Made by a program: the position numbers and the translations under genes
In this document: positions 1 to 6,290 of the stretch, in pieces
Layout: each line of letters begins with the position of its first letter
Position numbering within the stretch: the first letter of the stretch is position 1
NCBI GenBank assembly: GCA_017608955.1
Contig: JAFCEW010000022.1
Span: 1-7,111, forward strand
DNA length: 7,111 nt
From: Candidatus Aenigmatarchaeota archaeon
GTDB taxonomy: Archaea > Aenigmatarchaeota > Aenigmatarchaeia > CG10238-14
Direction of reading: 5' to 3'
Notes under the pieces: generated by a model
What the model saw: only the letters and a program-made list of their open reading frames with translations
What the model was told of the DNA's origin: nothing
The model's database searches: none

Positions 1-648
1 TAAATGCATTTGATACATCATCAACATAAATAAAATCTCTTCTTTGTTCTCCATTACCATATACAATTGGAGATTTGTTTTTTTCCATATCCCACAAAAA
101 TTGAGATACTAAATTTGCATACTTTCCTTTTGATTTTTCATTTGGTCCATAGACTGAAAACAATCGTAGACCAACTGATTTAACATTATATAATTCATCA
201 TATAATTTAGCTAATCTTTCCATTAAATATCTTGCTTCTGTATAGAAATCTGTAATTTTTATATTCATTTCTTCTTTCCATGGAATAGGATTATTGTTAT
301 AGACAGAAGAACTAGAAGCAAAAACAACCTTTGCATCTCTTTTTTTTGCTAATTCTAAAATATTTATGAAATCATTAACAACCATACCAACAAGTTTTTT
401 GTTTTCTCTGTACATAGGAGAAGAAGAGTAAATACCCAAATGAAATATACCATCTATTTTTCCAATTTCTTCTGATGTTATTTCTTCACAACTCTTATTT
501 ATGAATTTAATTTTATCTTTAATTTTTTTTAAATTATCAAGAGAACCTGTATGTAGATTATCCACAACTATAACTTCATTTTTTTTACAAGTTCTTCGCA
601 TAGATGAGAACCAATAAATCCTGCACCACCAGTTACTAAAAATTTCAT
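1..648 (-). CDS. NAD-dependent sugar epimerase/dehydratase (GalE-like SDR), 3' partial, frame broken once
   Basis: This is an extended short-chain dehydrogenase that probably interconverts or oxidises a nucleotide sugar in the cytoplasm, feeding glycan synthesis. Translation from ATG at 648 begins MKFLVTGGAGFIGSH, the Rossmann NAD-binding glycine motif. After residue 23 the frame stops at 568-570. Adding one A to the A8 run (T8 at 579-586 on the plus strand) restores an uninterrupted frame to the window edge. In the repaired protein about 216 residues are visible, with SSSSVY near 112-117, the catalytic Tyr136 in YTEAR, then GLRLFSVYGP and RRDFIYVDDV. The C-terminal third lies outside the window. 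The catalytic motif reads YxxxR rather than the usual YxxxK. Exact substrate (UDP-glucose/galactose, GlcNAc or another) cannot be told. The intact downstream coding sequence suggests a sequence error or a very recent mutation rather than an old pseudogene. Confidence 0.85.
579..586 (-). other. Frameshift site: A8 homopolymer (T8 on plus strand) in the epimerase gene
   Basis: Eight A residues on the coding strand put the epimerase out of frame after its 23rd codon and give a stop three codons later. Nine A residues would give a continuous epimerase sequence running from VKK into NEVIVVDN, as expected for the second beta strand of a Rossmann fold. Homopolymer indels are typical of assembly or sequencing error, but a real null allele or transcriptional slippage is also possible. 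Confidence 0.85.
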
Positions 649-704
649 CTTATCAACTTAATAAATATTAAAATTCAAATTAAAATATTTAAAGAGATGT
701 TTAT
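649..704. promoter_or_regulatory. Divergent intergenic promoter region
   Basis: These 56 bases between two divergent starts are almost entirely A and T. On the plus strand the stretch at 681-694 (TAAAATATTTAAAG) is a TATA-like element upstream of the start at 705. On the minus strand TTTAATATTTATTAAG (659-674) could serve the epimerase. No precise TATA box or transcription start can be fixed by eye because the whole gap resembles one. Confidence 0.4.
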
Positions 705-1772
705 ATGATTTTAAATTTTAACATACATAATATTTTTAAATTTAAAGTAATTGGTAATAATAAAAGATTTATTAAATATATAGATAGAGAATTTTCATTT
801 TTTAAAACAGATAAAATAAAAAATCCAGATCTAATAATTAGAATTGGCAAATTTAAACCAAATAACAAAAATTGTCATATAATAGACCATAAATATTATA
901 TCAAGAAAAATTATTTTTATTGCAAAGATTCTTATAAAGTTGTAAAATGGGAAGTACAAATTTCTGGAATTGAAGATAGAAAAACTATAGTAGATTTTAA
1001 TGGCAATTTTTTTGCAGATAGTTTTCTTGTTAGATATATAATAGAACCAATAATGAGATTTAAAACAAATAAAAAAGGCTATGCATGGTTACATTCTTCA
1101 GGTACAAGCGATGGGAAAAATGCATTTCTTTTAACAACATGTAAAGGAGTTGGAAAAACTTCTAGTATTCTATATTTAGTAAATAAAGGAGGTTTATATT
1201 TATCAGATGATTTTACAATACTTTCAAATAAAGGAAAGGTATATAGTTACCCAACAACAATTCATTTTTTTAATTATAATCTAAAGGGCTGTCCCCTTAT
1301 AAAGAAAAAATTATCTTTTAAAGATAGATTTATGGTAAAGTTTTACGATTTACTTTTTAAAATAACACTTGGTTATGGCTCACTTCCTGTTGACATAAAG
1401 GTTGAAAATATATTTGAAAGCGGAAAGACAGGAAAATCTTATCCCCTCAAATCATTAATATTGCTAACCAAAAAGAATACTGATAAAATCAAAATTCAAA
1501 AATCTAATAGAGAAACAATTGTAAAACAAATAATACCAATAAATATAATAGAAGCTTTTAATTTCTATGATTATATGTTAGCATATTCATTTATTTTTCC
1601 TAATAGTGATATTGCAAATCATTGGAATAAACTTGAAAAAAATTTATTGAATGGTCTTAAAAGAGTAAAATGTTATCAAGTAGACATACCTGAAAACTAT
1701 AATCCAAATATATCTAAAAAAATAGAATCTTTATTAAAAAGAAATGGATATTTAATTAAAGATTTAACTTAG
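705..1772 (+). CDS. HPr kinase-like P-loop protein of unknown substrate
   Basis: This 355-residue protein has the layout of the HPr kinase/PEP-carboxykinase-like fold. Residues 1-120 form a poorly conserved N-terminal region. The core then runs WLHSSG (129-133, containing the usual His130), a beta strand leading into a Walker A-like loop TCKGVGKT (145-152), an alpha helix, and GLYLSDD (163-169), where the Asp pair matches the catalytic aspartates after the P-loop of the family. It continues with GKVYSYP (177-183), matching the conserved turn seen in HprK-like proteins. The Walker A starts with Thr where Gly or Ala is normal. No membrane segment or signal peptide is visible, so it should be cytoplasmic. 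No HPr or PTS gene is in view, so phosphorylation of HPr is unlikely. Its position between an epimerase and AglB suggests a sugar, lipid-carrier or protein kinase in glycosylation, but the substrate is unknown. The ATG is preceded by AGATG with a 5-base spacer. Confidence 0.65.
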   Translation: MILNFNIHNIFKFKVIGNNKRFIKYIDREFSFFKTDKIKNPDLIIRIGKFKPNNKNCHIIDHKYYIKKNYFYCKDSYKVVKWEVQISGIEDRKTIVDFNGNFFADSFLVRYIIEPIMRFKTNKKGYAWLHSSGTSDGKNAFLLTTCKGVGKTSSILYLVNKGGLYLSDDFTILSNKGKVYSYPTTIHFFNYNLKGCPLIKKKLSFKDRFMVKFYDLLFKITLGYGSLPVDIKVENIFESGKTGKSYPLKSLILLTKKNTDKIKIQKSNRETIVKQIIPINIIEAFNFYDYMLAYSFIFPNSDIANHWNKLEKNLLNGLKRVKCYQVDIPENYNPNISKKIESLLKRNGYLIKDLT

Positions 1773-1781
1773 AATTGTTAA

Positions 1782-1793
1782 TTTTTATTATAA
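1782..1793 (+). promoter_or_regulatory. Possible TATA element upstream of aglB
   Basis: The 37-base gap before aglB holds TTTTTATTATAA about 17-28 bases upstream of the ATG, a weak archaeal TATA-like match. It could equally be a T-rich termination signal for the preceding gene. The short gap means aglB may simply be co-transcribed with the kinase-like gene. Confidence 0.25.
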
Positions 1794-1809
1794 TCTTAAT
1801 AGTGTTTAT

Positions 1810-3993
1810 ATGAAATTTAAAAAAATAAAATTAGAATCGTTAATTATACTTTCTATATTAGCTTTTATAATATTCATATCAATTTATATAAGATTCAAAA
1901 CATACAATCCAGAAATGATTCTTGATTATGATCCTTGGTGGCATTATAGATATACAAAAATGATATTAGAAAATAACTTGCATCCACCTAAGTGGGATAT
2001 ACAAAGTTTCTTTCCTCCTGGAAGGATTGTACAACCATTTCTTGGTTGGTCATATATCATGATAATTATGTATTATATTGCTAATATTTTTTCAAATACC
2101 TCTTTGATAATAATTGGGAATATAGCACCTTTAATTATAGTTGGTCTCACAGTTATAGTTGCATATATTTTAGGCAAAGAATTATCAAATAAATGGGGAG
2201 CAATTTCAACTGCTATATTTTGTACTCTAACACCAACACTTATTTCAGTATCAATGGCAGGATATTGTGATACTGATGCTACTGTAGTATTTTTTTCTTT
2301 CTTATGTATTTATTCATTTTTCTTAGCTATGAAAAAGAAAAAATTACCTTTCACAATTCTCGCTATTTTAATTAATCTTGCTTTTGTATTTACATGGCCA
2401 GGTGCGTGGTATATCTCATTACTTTTTTCAGCATTTATACCAGCTCTAATATTATTTAGATTTATTGAACAGATTATATCACAAAAATCAATCAAAATTA
2501 ATATTTCGAAAAATTTCAAAGAAAAGCAATTTATAGAATATATAAAAATAGTAGCAATAATTTTGGTTGTATTAAATATTATTGGAATTATATTAGGATT
2601 TGGAAATATGGTTAGTTTCTTTTTTAGTGGCTTAGGTTTTGTTGAAGCAAAACAAATAGTAAATGTTTCTGTTGCTGAACTACAACCAATAAATATATTT
2701 TCAAAATCAGGATTTACACAAGTTGCATCAAGAGTAGGAACTATACCTTTAATTTTAACATTAGTAGTTCTACCTCTTTTAGTTATTTTTAAAATATTTA
2801 GGAAAATTGAAATAAAGTCGGAAGAAATATTTTTGTTCTTATGGGCACTTGCAACTTTTTATTTAATACTCCATGGTGTCAGATTTTCACTTTTGTTTTC
2901 TTGCGCAGTTGCAGTATCAGCAGGATATGTTATTGGGAATTTAATGAAATTTATTTCAGATAGAGAAATAATTCTAAAATCAACATTTATAGGGTTTGTT
3001 ATATTTATTTTAATAATGTTTATTTCAGATGCAATGCTTTATTCTGAATATGCATCAGGAATGGCAGTTGATAATAATTGGATTGAGATGTTGAATTGGT
3101 TAAAAAATAATGCTGATAAAAATTCTTTGGTTGCAACATGGTGGGATCCGGGTCATATAATAGCTGGATATACAGGATTAAAAGTTCATGCCGATGGAGC
3201 ACATTGTTCTTCTAAAGGATGTTTTCCATATCCACATAACACAAGAATTCAAAATATGGGAAGAATTATGTCTACAAGTAATGAACAAGAAGCAATTGAT
3301 ATTTTTAAAAAATATAGACAATTAACACCAGAGCAATGTCAACAACTAAAACAAAAATTTGGAGATATAGTTCCAGAAGATGCGTGTAAACCAATTTCGG
3401 AAATGTATTTCATATCAAGTTCTGATTTAATTGGTAAATTTACATGGATGAATTATTTTGGTGGATATAGAGCTCCTATAAAAAATGCTAATGATTTTTT
3501 ATCATCCCCTGGTGTATGTTGCGCAGCAACACCAAAAACAGAGCCAGGATATATGTCATGTGGTCAATTTGCAAAAAAAGGTAAAGGAGTTTTTGTGTGG
3601 TGTCCTTGGGTATTTTCTTTATCTAATGTTCAGCAAGATAAAGATGGAAATAATATTTATTTATATAATTATGGAAATTTCCAAATTGCAATAATCCAAA
3701 AGGACAATAAATTAATTCCTGTATATAATAATAATTTTATAATAAATCATGTAACATTCTTTTTGAATGGACAGGAACAAGAAGAAGATCTCACAGAATA
3801 TGAAGTAAGTTCTATGAAAAAATTAGATGGGTTAATATGGATGGATCCATCATTCAAATCTTTGATTTATTTTGCCCCAGAAATAAAAGATAGTATATTT
3901 GTAAAAACATTCTTTTATAATGGTAAAGGATTAGATCATTTCAAATTGGTATATCAAAATCCTGAAATAAAATTATACAGAGTAGATTTCTAG
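1810..3993 (+). CDS. aglB: AglB/STT3 oligosaccharyltransferase
   Basis: This is the membrane enzyme of archaeal N-glycosylation; it moves the glycan from a dolichol-type carrier to Asn in Asn-X-Ser/Thr sequons on the outer face of the membrane. The 727 residues have an N-terminal half of about 12-13 hydrophobic spans (first at about 12-28, last at about 392-408) and a C-terminal soluble domain. Catalytic landmarks of the GT66 family are present: DYDPWWHYR with Asp41, GYCDTD with Asp154 and Asp156, SVAE (287-290) in the external loop, and GVR with Arg358. The sequon-binding WWDYG motif appears as WWDPG (444-448). A DK-type motif is recognisable as SDLIGKFTWM (538-547), close to the eukaryotic form but with Leu at the usual Asp position. 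The soluble domain carries eight cysteines (466, 471, 510, 526, 570, 571, 584, 598). The ATG is preceded by AGTG with a 5-base spacer. A family match is firm; full activity is inferred. Confidence 0.93.
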   Translation: MKFKKIKLESLIILSILAFIIFISIYIRFKTYNPEMILDYDPWWHYRYTKMILENNLHPPKWDIQSFFPPGRIVQPFLGWSYIMIIMYYIANIFSNTSLIIIGNIAPLIIVGLTVIVAYILGKELSNKWGAISTAIFCTLTPTLISVSMAGYCDTDATVVFFSFLCIYSFFLAMKKKKLPFTILAILINLAFVFTWPGAWYISLLFSAFIPALILFRFIEQIISQKSIKINISKNFKEKQFIEYIKIVAIILVVLNIIGIILGFGNMVSFFFSGLGFVEAKQIVNVSVAELQPINIFSKSGFTQVASRVGTIPLILTLVVLPLLVIFKIFRKIEIKSEEIFLFLWALATFYLILHGVRFSLLFSCAVAVSAGYVIGNLMKFISDREIILKSTFIGFVIFILIMFISDAMLYSEYASGMAVDNNWIEMLNWLKNNADKNSLVATWWDPGHIIAGYTGLKVHADGAHCSSKGCFPYPHNTRIQNMGRIMSTSNEQEAIDIFKKYRQLTPEQCQQLKQKFGDIVPEDACKPISEMYFISSSDLIGKFTWMNYFGGYRAPIKNANDFLSSPGVCCAATPKTEPGYMSCGQFAKKGKGVFVWCPWVFSLSNVQQDKDGNNIYLYNYGNFQIAIIQKDNKLIPVYNNNFIINHVTFFLNGQEQEEDLTEYEVSSMKKLDGLIWMDPSFKSLIYFAPEIKDSIFVKTFFYNGKGLDHFKLVYQNPEIKLYRVDF

Positions 3994-3995
3994 TC

Positions 3996-4016
3996 TATAA
4001 ATATTTATAAATATTT
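3996..4016 (+). promoter_or_regulatory. Palindromic AT element containing the probable TATA box of the histone operon
   Basis: Two perfect AT palindromes overlap here: a 14-bp one at 3996-4009 (TATAAATATTTATA) and an 18-bp one at 3999-4016. The TTTATAAATA at 4004-4013 fits an archaeal TATA box. A start about 25 bases further on would fall near 4033-4038, leaving a short leader before the Shine-Dalgarno site at 4037. The symmetry could also bind a dimeric regulator; that is inference. Confidence 0.5.
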
Positions 4017-4036
4017 TTGATGTTGTTTTAAGTATA

Positions 4037-4042
4037 GAGGTG
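4037..4042 (+). promoter_or_regulatory. Ribosome binding site fixing the TTG start of the histone
   Basis: GAGGTG is complementary to the CACCTC of the archaeal 16S rRNA 3' end and ends 5 bases before TTG at 4048. It is the best Shine-Dalgarno match in the window and argues for the longer, tailed form of the protein. Confidence 0.65.
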
Positions 4043-4047
4043 TAAAA

Positions 4048-4284
4048 TTGCTTAAGAGAAAAAAAAGAGAAAAAAGAGAATTGCCATTAGCACCTTTGGA
4101 AAGATTATTAAAAAAATGTGGAGCAAAAAGAGTTTCAGAAAACGGGGTAAAAGAATTTGCATCAGTTCTTTATGAATATGCATATAGTTTATCAGCAGAG
4201 GCAGTTGCTTTAGCAGAGCATGCAGGAAGAAAAACAGTTCTCGAATCAGATGTAAGAATGGCAAGAAGAAAAGAAAAATTTTAA
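4048..4284 (+). CDS. Archaeal histone with basic N-terminal tail
   Basis: This 78-residue protein carries one histone fold that forms dimers and larger wraps on DNA. The core starts at ELPLAPLERLLKKCGAKRVS (11-30), matching the family start ELPIAP and the first helix and loop. It continues through the long central helix and ends with AEHAGRKTVLESDVRMA (56-72), including the conserved His, the Arg-Asp pair and loop 2. Before the core are about ten residues rich in Lys and Arg (LKRKKREKR), which the short tail-less histones such as HMfB lack. Start is TTG, chosen because GAGGTG lies 5 bases upstream. A later TTG at 4081 would remove the tail but has no such site. The stop is 10 bases before the preferred RPA start, so the two are probably co-transcribed. 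Confidence 0.92.
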   Translation: MLKRKKREKRELPLAPLERLLKKCGAKRVSENGVKEFASVLYEYAYSLSAEAVALAEHAGRKTVLESDVRMARRKEKF

Positions 4285-4294
4285 ATTGATGTAT

Positions 4295-5296
4295 ATGTTA
4301 TCACTAGAAGAAATTCTATTAGATTTAGAACAAAAATCAAAAAAATCAAGAGAAGAATTATTGGCTAAAATAAAAAAGAAACAAGAAGAACTTTCTGGTT
4401 TGGTCTCATCAGAAGGAGCAGCACATTTAGTTGCAAGAGATCTTGGTGTTAGTATTATAAGAGAGACCAAAAGAGAACTAAAATTAAAAGATATAAAACC
4501 AGATATGAAAAACATCGAAACGAAAGTGAGAATTATAGGAATAACAGATACAAGAAAATTTAAGAGAAAAGACGGAAAAGAAGGAAGAGTTGCGAGTTTA
4601 ATTGTTACTGATGGAACAACAGAAGCAAGAATACCATTATGGGACAAACAGATAGAATTAATCGATGAAAAGACAGTTGAAAAAAATGATATAATAGAGA
4701 TAAAGAATGCTTATGCTAAAGAAAATATTTTTGGTGGTTTAGAATTAAGATTATCAAAATATTCTAGAATAGAAAAAGTTGAAGATGATAAATCAATTCC
4801 TTATAGAGTAATAAAACCAGAATTTGAAAGAAAAAAATTAAAGGATATAAGAGAAGGAAGTTATGAAATAAGGGGGAACATTGTAAATATATTTAATATA
4901 AATCCACTTTTCAAGACTTGTCCAAAATGTAATTCTAAATTAGAAAAAGACAATAAGGGATATAAATGTTCTGAACATGGTTATGTTGAACCAGTAAATA
5001 ATCTAATAATATCGACTATAATTGATGACGGAACTTCCACAATCAGAGCTGTATTTTTTAGAGATGCAGCTGAAAAACTTTCTAATATAAATCCAAATAC
5101 GCTCTCAAATATGACACAAGAAGAATCTATAGATTTGATAAGAGAAAATATTTTGGGTAAAGATGTCTTACTTACTGGTGTGGTAAGAAAAAATAAAATT
5201 TTTGATAGTTTAGAATTTATAGTAAGAGATGTGAAAGAATTTGATATTGAATATGAAAGTAAAACACTTATAGATGAAATATCATCATTTAGGTAG
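4295..5296 (+). CDS. rpa: Replication protein A, archaeal single-stranded DNA-binding protein
   Basis: This protein coats single-stranded DNA during replication, recombination and repair. From the preferred ATG it has 333 residues. Its N-terminal helical part contains GLVSSEGAAHLVARDLGV, typical of archaeal RPA. Next comes an OB fold (about residues 65-160) with VRIIGITDTRKFKRKDG and a TTEARIPLWD strand. A second OB fold (about 175-315) has a zinc ribbon inserted, with ligands Cys209, Cys212, Cys225 and His228 (CPKC and CSEH). An in-frame TTG at 4286 and ATG at 4289 are alternative starts adding two or three residues. ATG 4295 is chosen because the protein then begins MLSLEEILLDL, as in relatives, and because the earlier ones have no upstream GGTG-like site. 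RadA follows 5 bases after the stop, and RPA and RadA act on the same ssDNA intermediates. Confidence 0.9.
   Translation: MLSLEEILLDLEQKSKKSREELLAKIKKKQEELSGLVSSEGAAHLVARDLGVSIIRETKRELKLKDIKPDMKNIETKVRIIGITDTRKFKRKDGKEGRVASLIVTDGTTEARIPLWDKQIELIDEKTVEKNDIIEIKNAYAKENIFGGLELRLSKYSRIEKVEDDKSIPYRVIKPEFERKKLKDIREGSYEIRGNIVNIFNINPLFKTCPKCNSKLEKDNKGYKCSEHGYVEPVNNLIISTIIDDGTSTIRAVFFRDAAEKLSNINPNTLSNMTQEESIDLIRENILGKDVLLTGVVRKNKIFDSLEFIVRDVKEFDIEYESKTLIDEISSFR
5291..5295 (+). promoter_or_regulatory. Ribosome binding site for radA, overlapping the end of rpa
   Basis: AGGTA runs into the RPA stop codon (TAG 5294-5296) and sits 6 bases before ATG 5302. It favours that start over the in-frame ATG at 5317 and suggests translation coupling between rpa and radA. 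Confidence 0.45.
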
Positions 5297-5301
5297 ATAT
5301 T

Positions 5302-6249
5302 ATGAAAGAAAAAAAGATGGATTTTAAAGAAATACCTGGTGTTGGACCAAAAATTGCTGAAAAATTAGAAGAAGCAGGATTCACAGACCCTATGAGTATA
5401 GCAGTAGCATCTGCTAGTGAATTAGCAAATATATTAGAAATAGGTGAAGCAACAGCAGCAAAAATAATAAATAGAGTTAGAGAAAAACTTGATATAGGAT
5501 TTCAGCCAGCTGATAAAGTATGGAAACAAAGACAAAAAATGGAAAAATTAACAACAGGGAGCAAAGCATTAGATGAATTATTAGGCGGTGGAATAGAAAC
5601 GCAAGCAATAACAGAATGCTATGGCCAATTTGGTTCTGGAAAAAGTCAATTAGGTTTTCAATTGTCTGTTAACGTTCAATTACCAAAAGAACAAGGAGGA
5701 TTAGATGGAAAGTGTTTGTTTATAGATACTGAGGCAACATTCAGGGCAGGACGTATATTGCAGATGGCACAAGCATTGAAATTAGATCCTGAAAAAACAT
5801 TAAAAAATATATTTGTTGCTAGGGCATACAATTCTGATCATGAAATATTTTTAGTAGAAAAATCAGGAGAAACAATAGAAAAAGAAAATATAAAACTTCT
5901 TGTAATAGATTCTTTAACATCTCATTTTAGGGCAGATTATGTTGGTAGAGGAGAATTAGCACCAAGACAACAAAAACTAAACAAACTATTACATAATTTA
6001 CAAAGATTGGCTGATACATATAACATAGCAGTATTTGTTACAAATCAAGTTTTATCAAATCCAGCAATTCTATTCGGTGATCCAACAAGGCCAATTGGAG
6101 GTCATGTATTGGCACATCAAGCAACTTATAGGATATATCTAAGAAAGTCAAAAGATGATAAAAGAATAGCAAAAATGATGGACTCTCCAGATCTTCCATC
6201 AGGAGAAACAATATTTAAAGTGGCAGCAGAAGGAATAAGAGATGTTTAA
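5302..6249 (+). CDS. radA: DNA repair and recombination protein RadA
   Basis: RadA is the archaeal RecA/Rad51 recombinase; it forms filaments on single-stranded DNA and performs ATP-dependent strand exchange. The 315 residues are full length. An N-terminal helix-hairpin-helix domain has IPGVGPKIAEKLEEAG (11-26). A linker carries the polymerisation motif FQPA (67-70, FxxA). The ATPase core has Walker A GQFGSGKS (108-115), FIDTEATFR (140-148), Walker B LLVIDS (199-204), the SHFRADYVGRGELAPRQQ segment (207-224), and the L2 DNA-binding region with DPTRPIGGHVLAHQATYR (260-277). The residue after TE in the ATPase core is Ala145, where Asn or Gly is more usual. No intein is present, and the C-terminal EGIRDV is typical. 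It lies 5 bases after rpa. EndoQ follows after 41 bases. Confidence 0.97.
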   Translation: MKEKKMDFKEIPGVGPKIAEKLEEAGFTDPMSIAVASASELANILEIGEATAAKIINRVREKLDIGFQPADKVWKQRQKMEKLTTGSKALDELLGGGIETQAITECYGQFGSGKSQLGFQLSVNVQLPKEQGGLDGKCLFIDTEATFRAGRILQMAQALKLDPEKTLKNIFVARAYNSDHEIFLVEKSGETIEKENIKLLVIDSLTSHFRADYVGRGELAPRQQKLNKLLHNLQRLADTYNIAVFVTNQVLSNPAILFGDPTRPIGGHVLAHQATYRIYLRKSKDDKRIAKMMDSPDLPSGETIFKVAAEGIRDV

Positions 6250-6280
6250 TTCTTATTAAAACTAATTTTTAATTTATACT

Positions 6281-6285
6281 AGGTG
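6281..6285 (+). promoter_or_regulatory. Ribosome binding site fixing the TTG start of the EndoQ-like gene
   Basis: AGGTG lies 5 bases before TTG at 6291, the same spacing as at the histone gene. No ATG exists in frame before the conserved HIH motif, so this site decides the start. In the gap just upstream, TTATTAAAA (6253-6261) and TTTATA (6273-6278) are weak TATA-like sequences, so a separate promoter is possible but not shown. Confidence 0.6.
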
Positions 6286-6290
6286 TTTTT

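Noticed and set aside
568..648. A 26-residue minus-strand open frame as a separate small gene
   Set aside because: It is only the start of the epimerase before the poly-A frameshift; its sequence is the Rossmann NAD-binding motif, which continues in the next frame.
1773..1809. T-rich gap as a transcription terminator
   Set aside because: Short T runs are everywhere in this AT-rich DNA and no stem-loop is visible, so a terminator cannot be separated from background.
3485..3694. Plus-strand 69-residue open frame inside aglB
   Set aside because: It lies wholly within aglB in another frame, has no recognisable domain and no own promoter or ribosome site.
4081..4284. TTG at 4081 as the histone start, giving a tail-less protein
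   Set aside because: No Shine-Dalgarno-like site precedes it, while GAGGTG lies 5 bases before TTG 4048.
4246..4647. Minus-strand open frame opposite the end of histone and the start of RPA
   Set aside because: Its low-complexity Ser/Phe/Leu-rich product is the antisense of Lys/Glu-rich coding sequence in two well-recognised genes.
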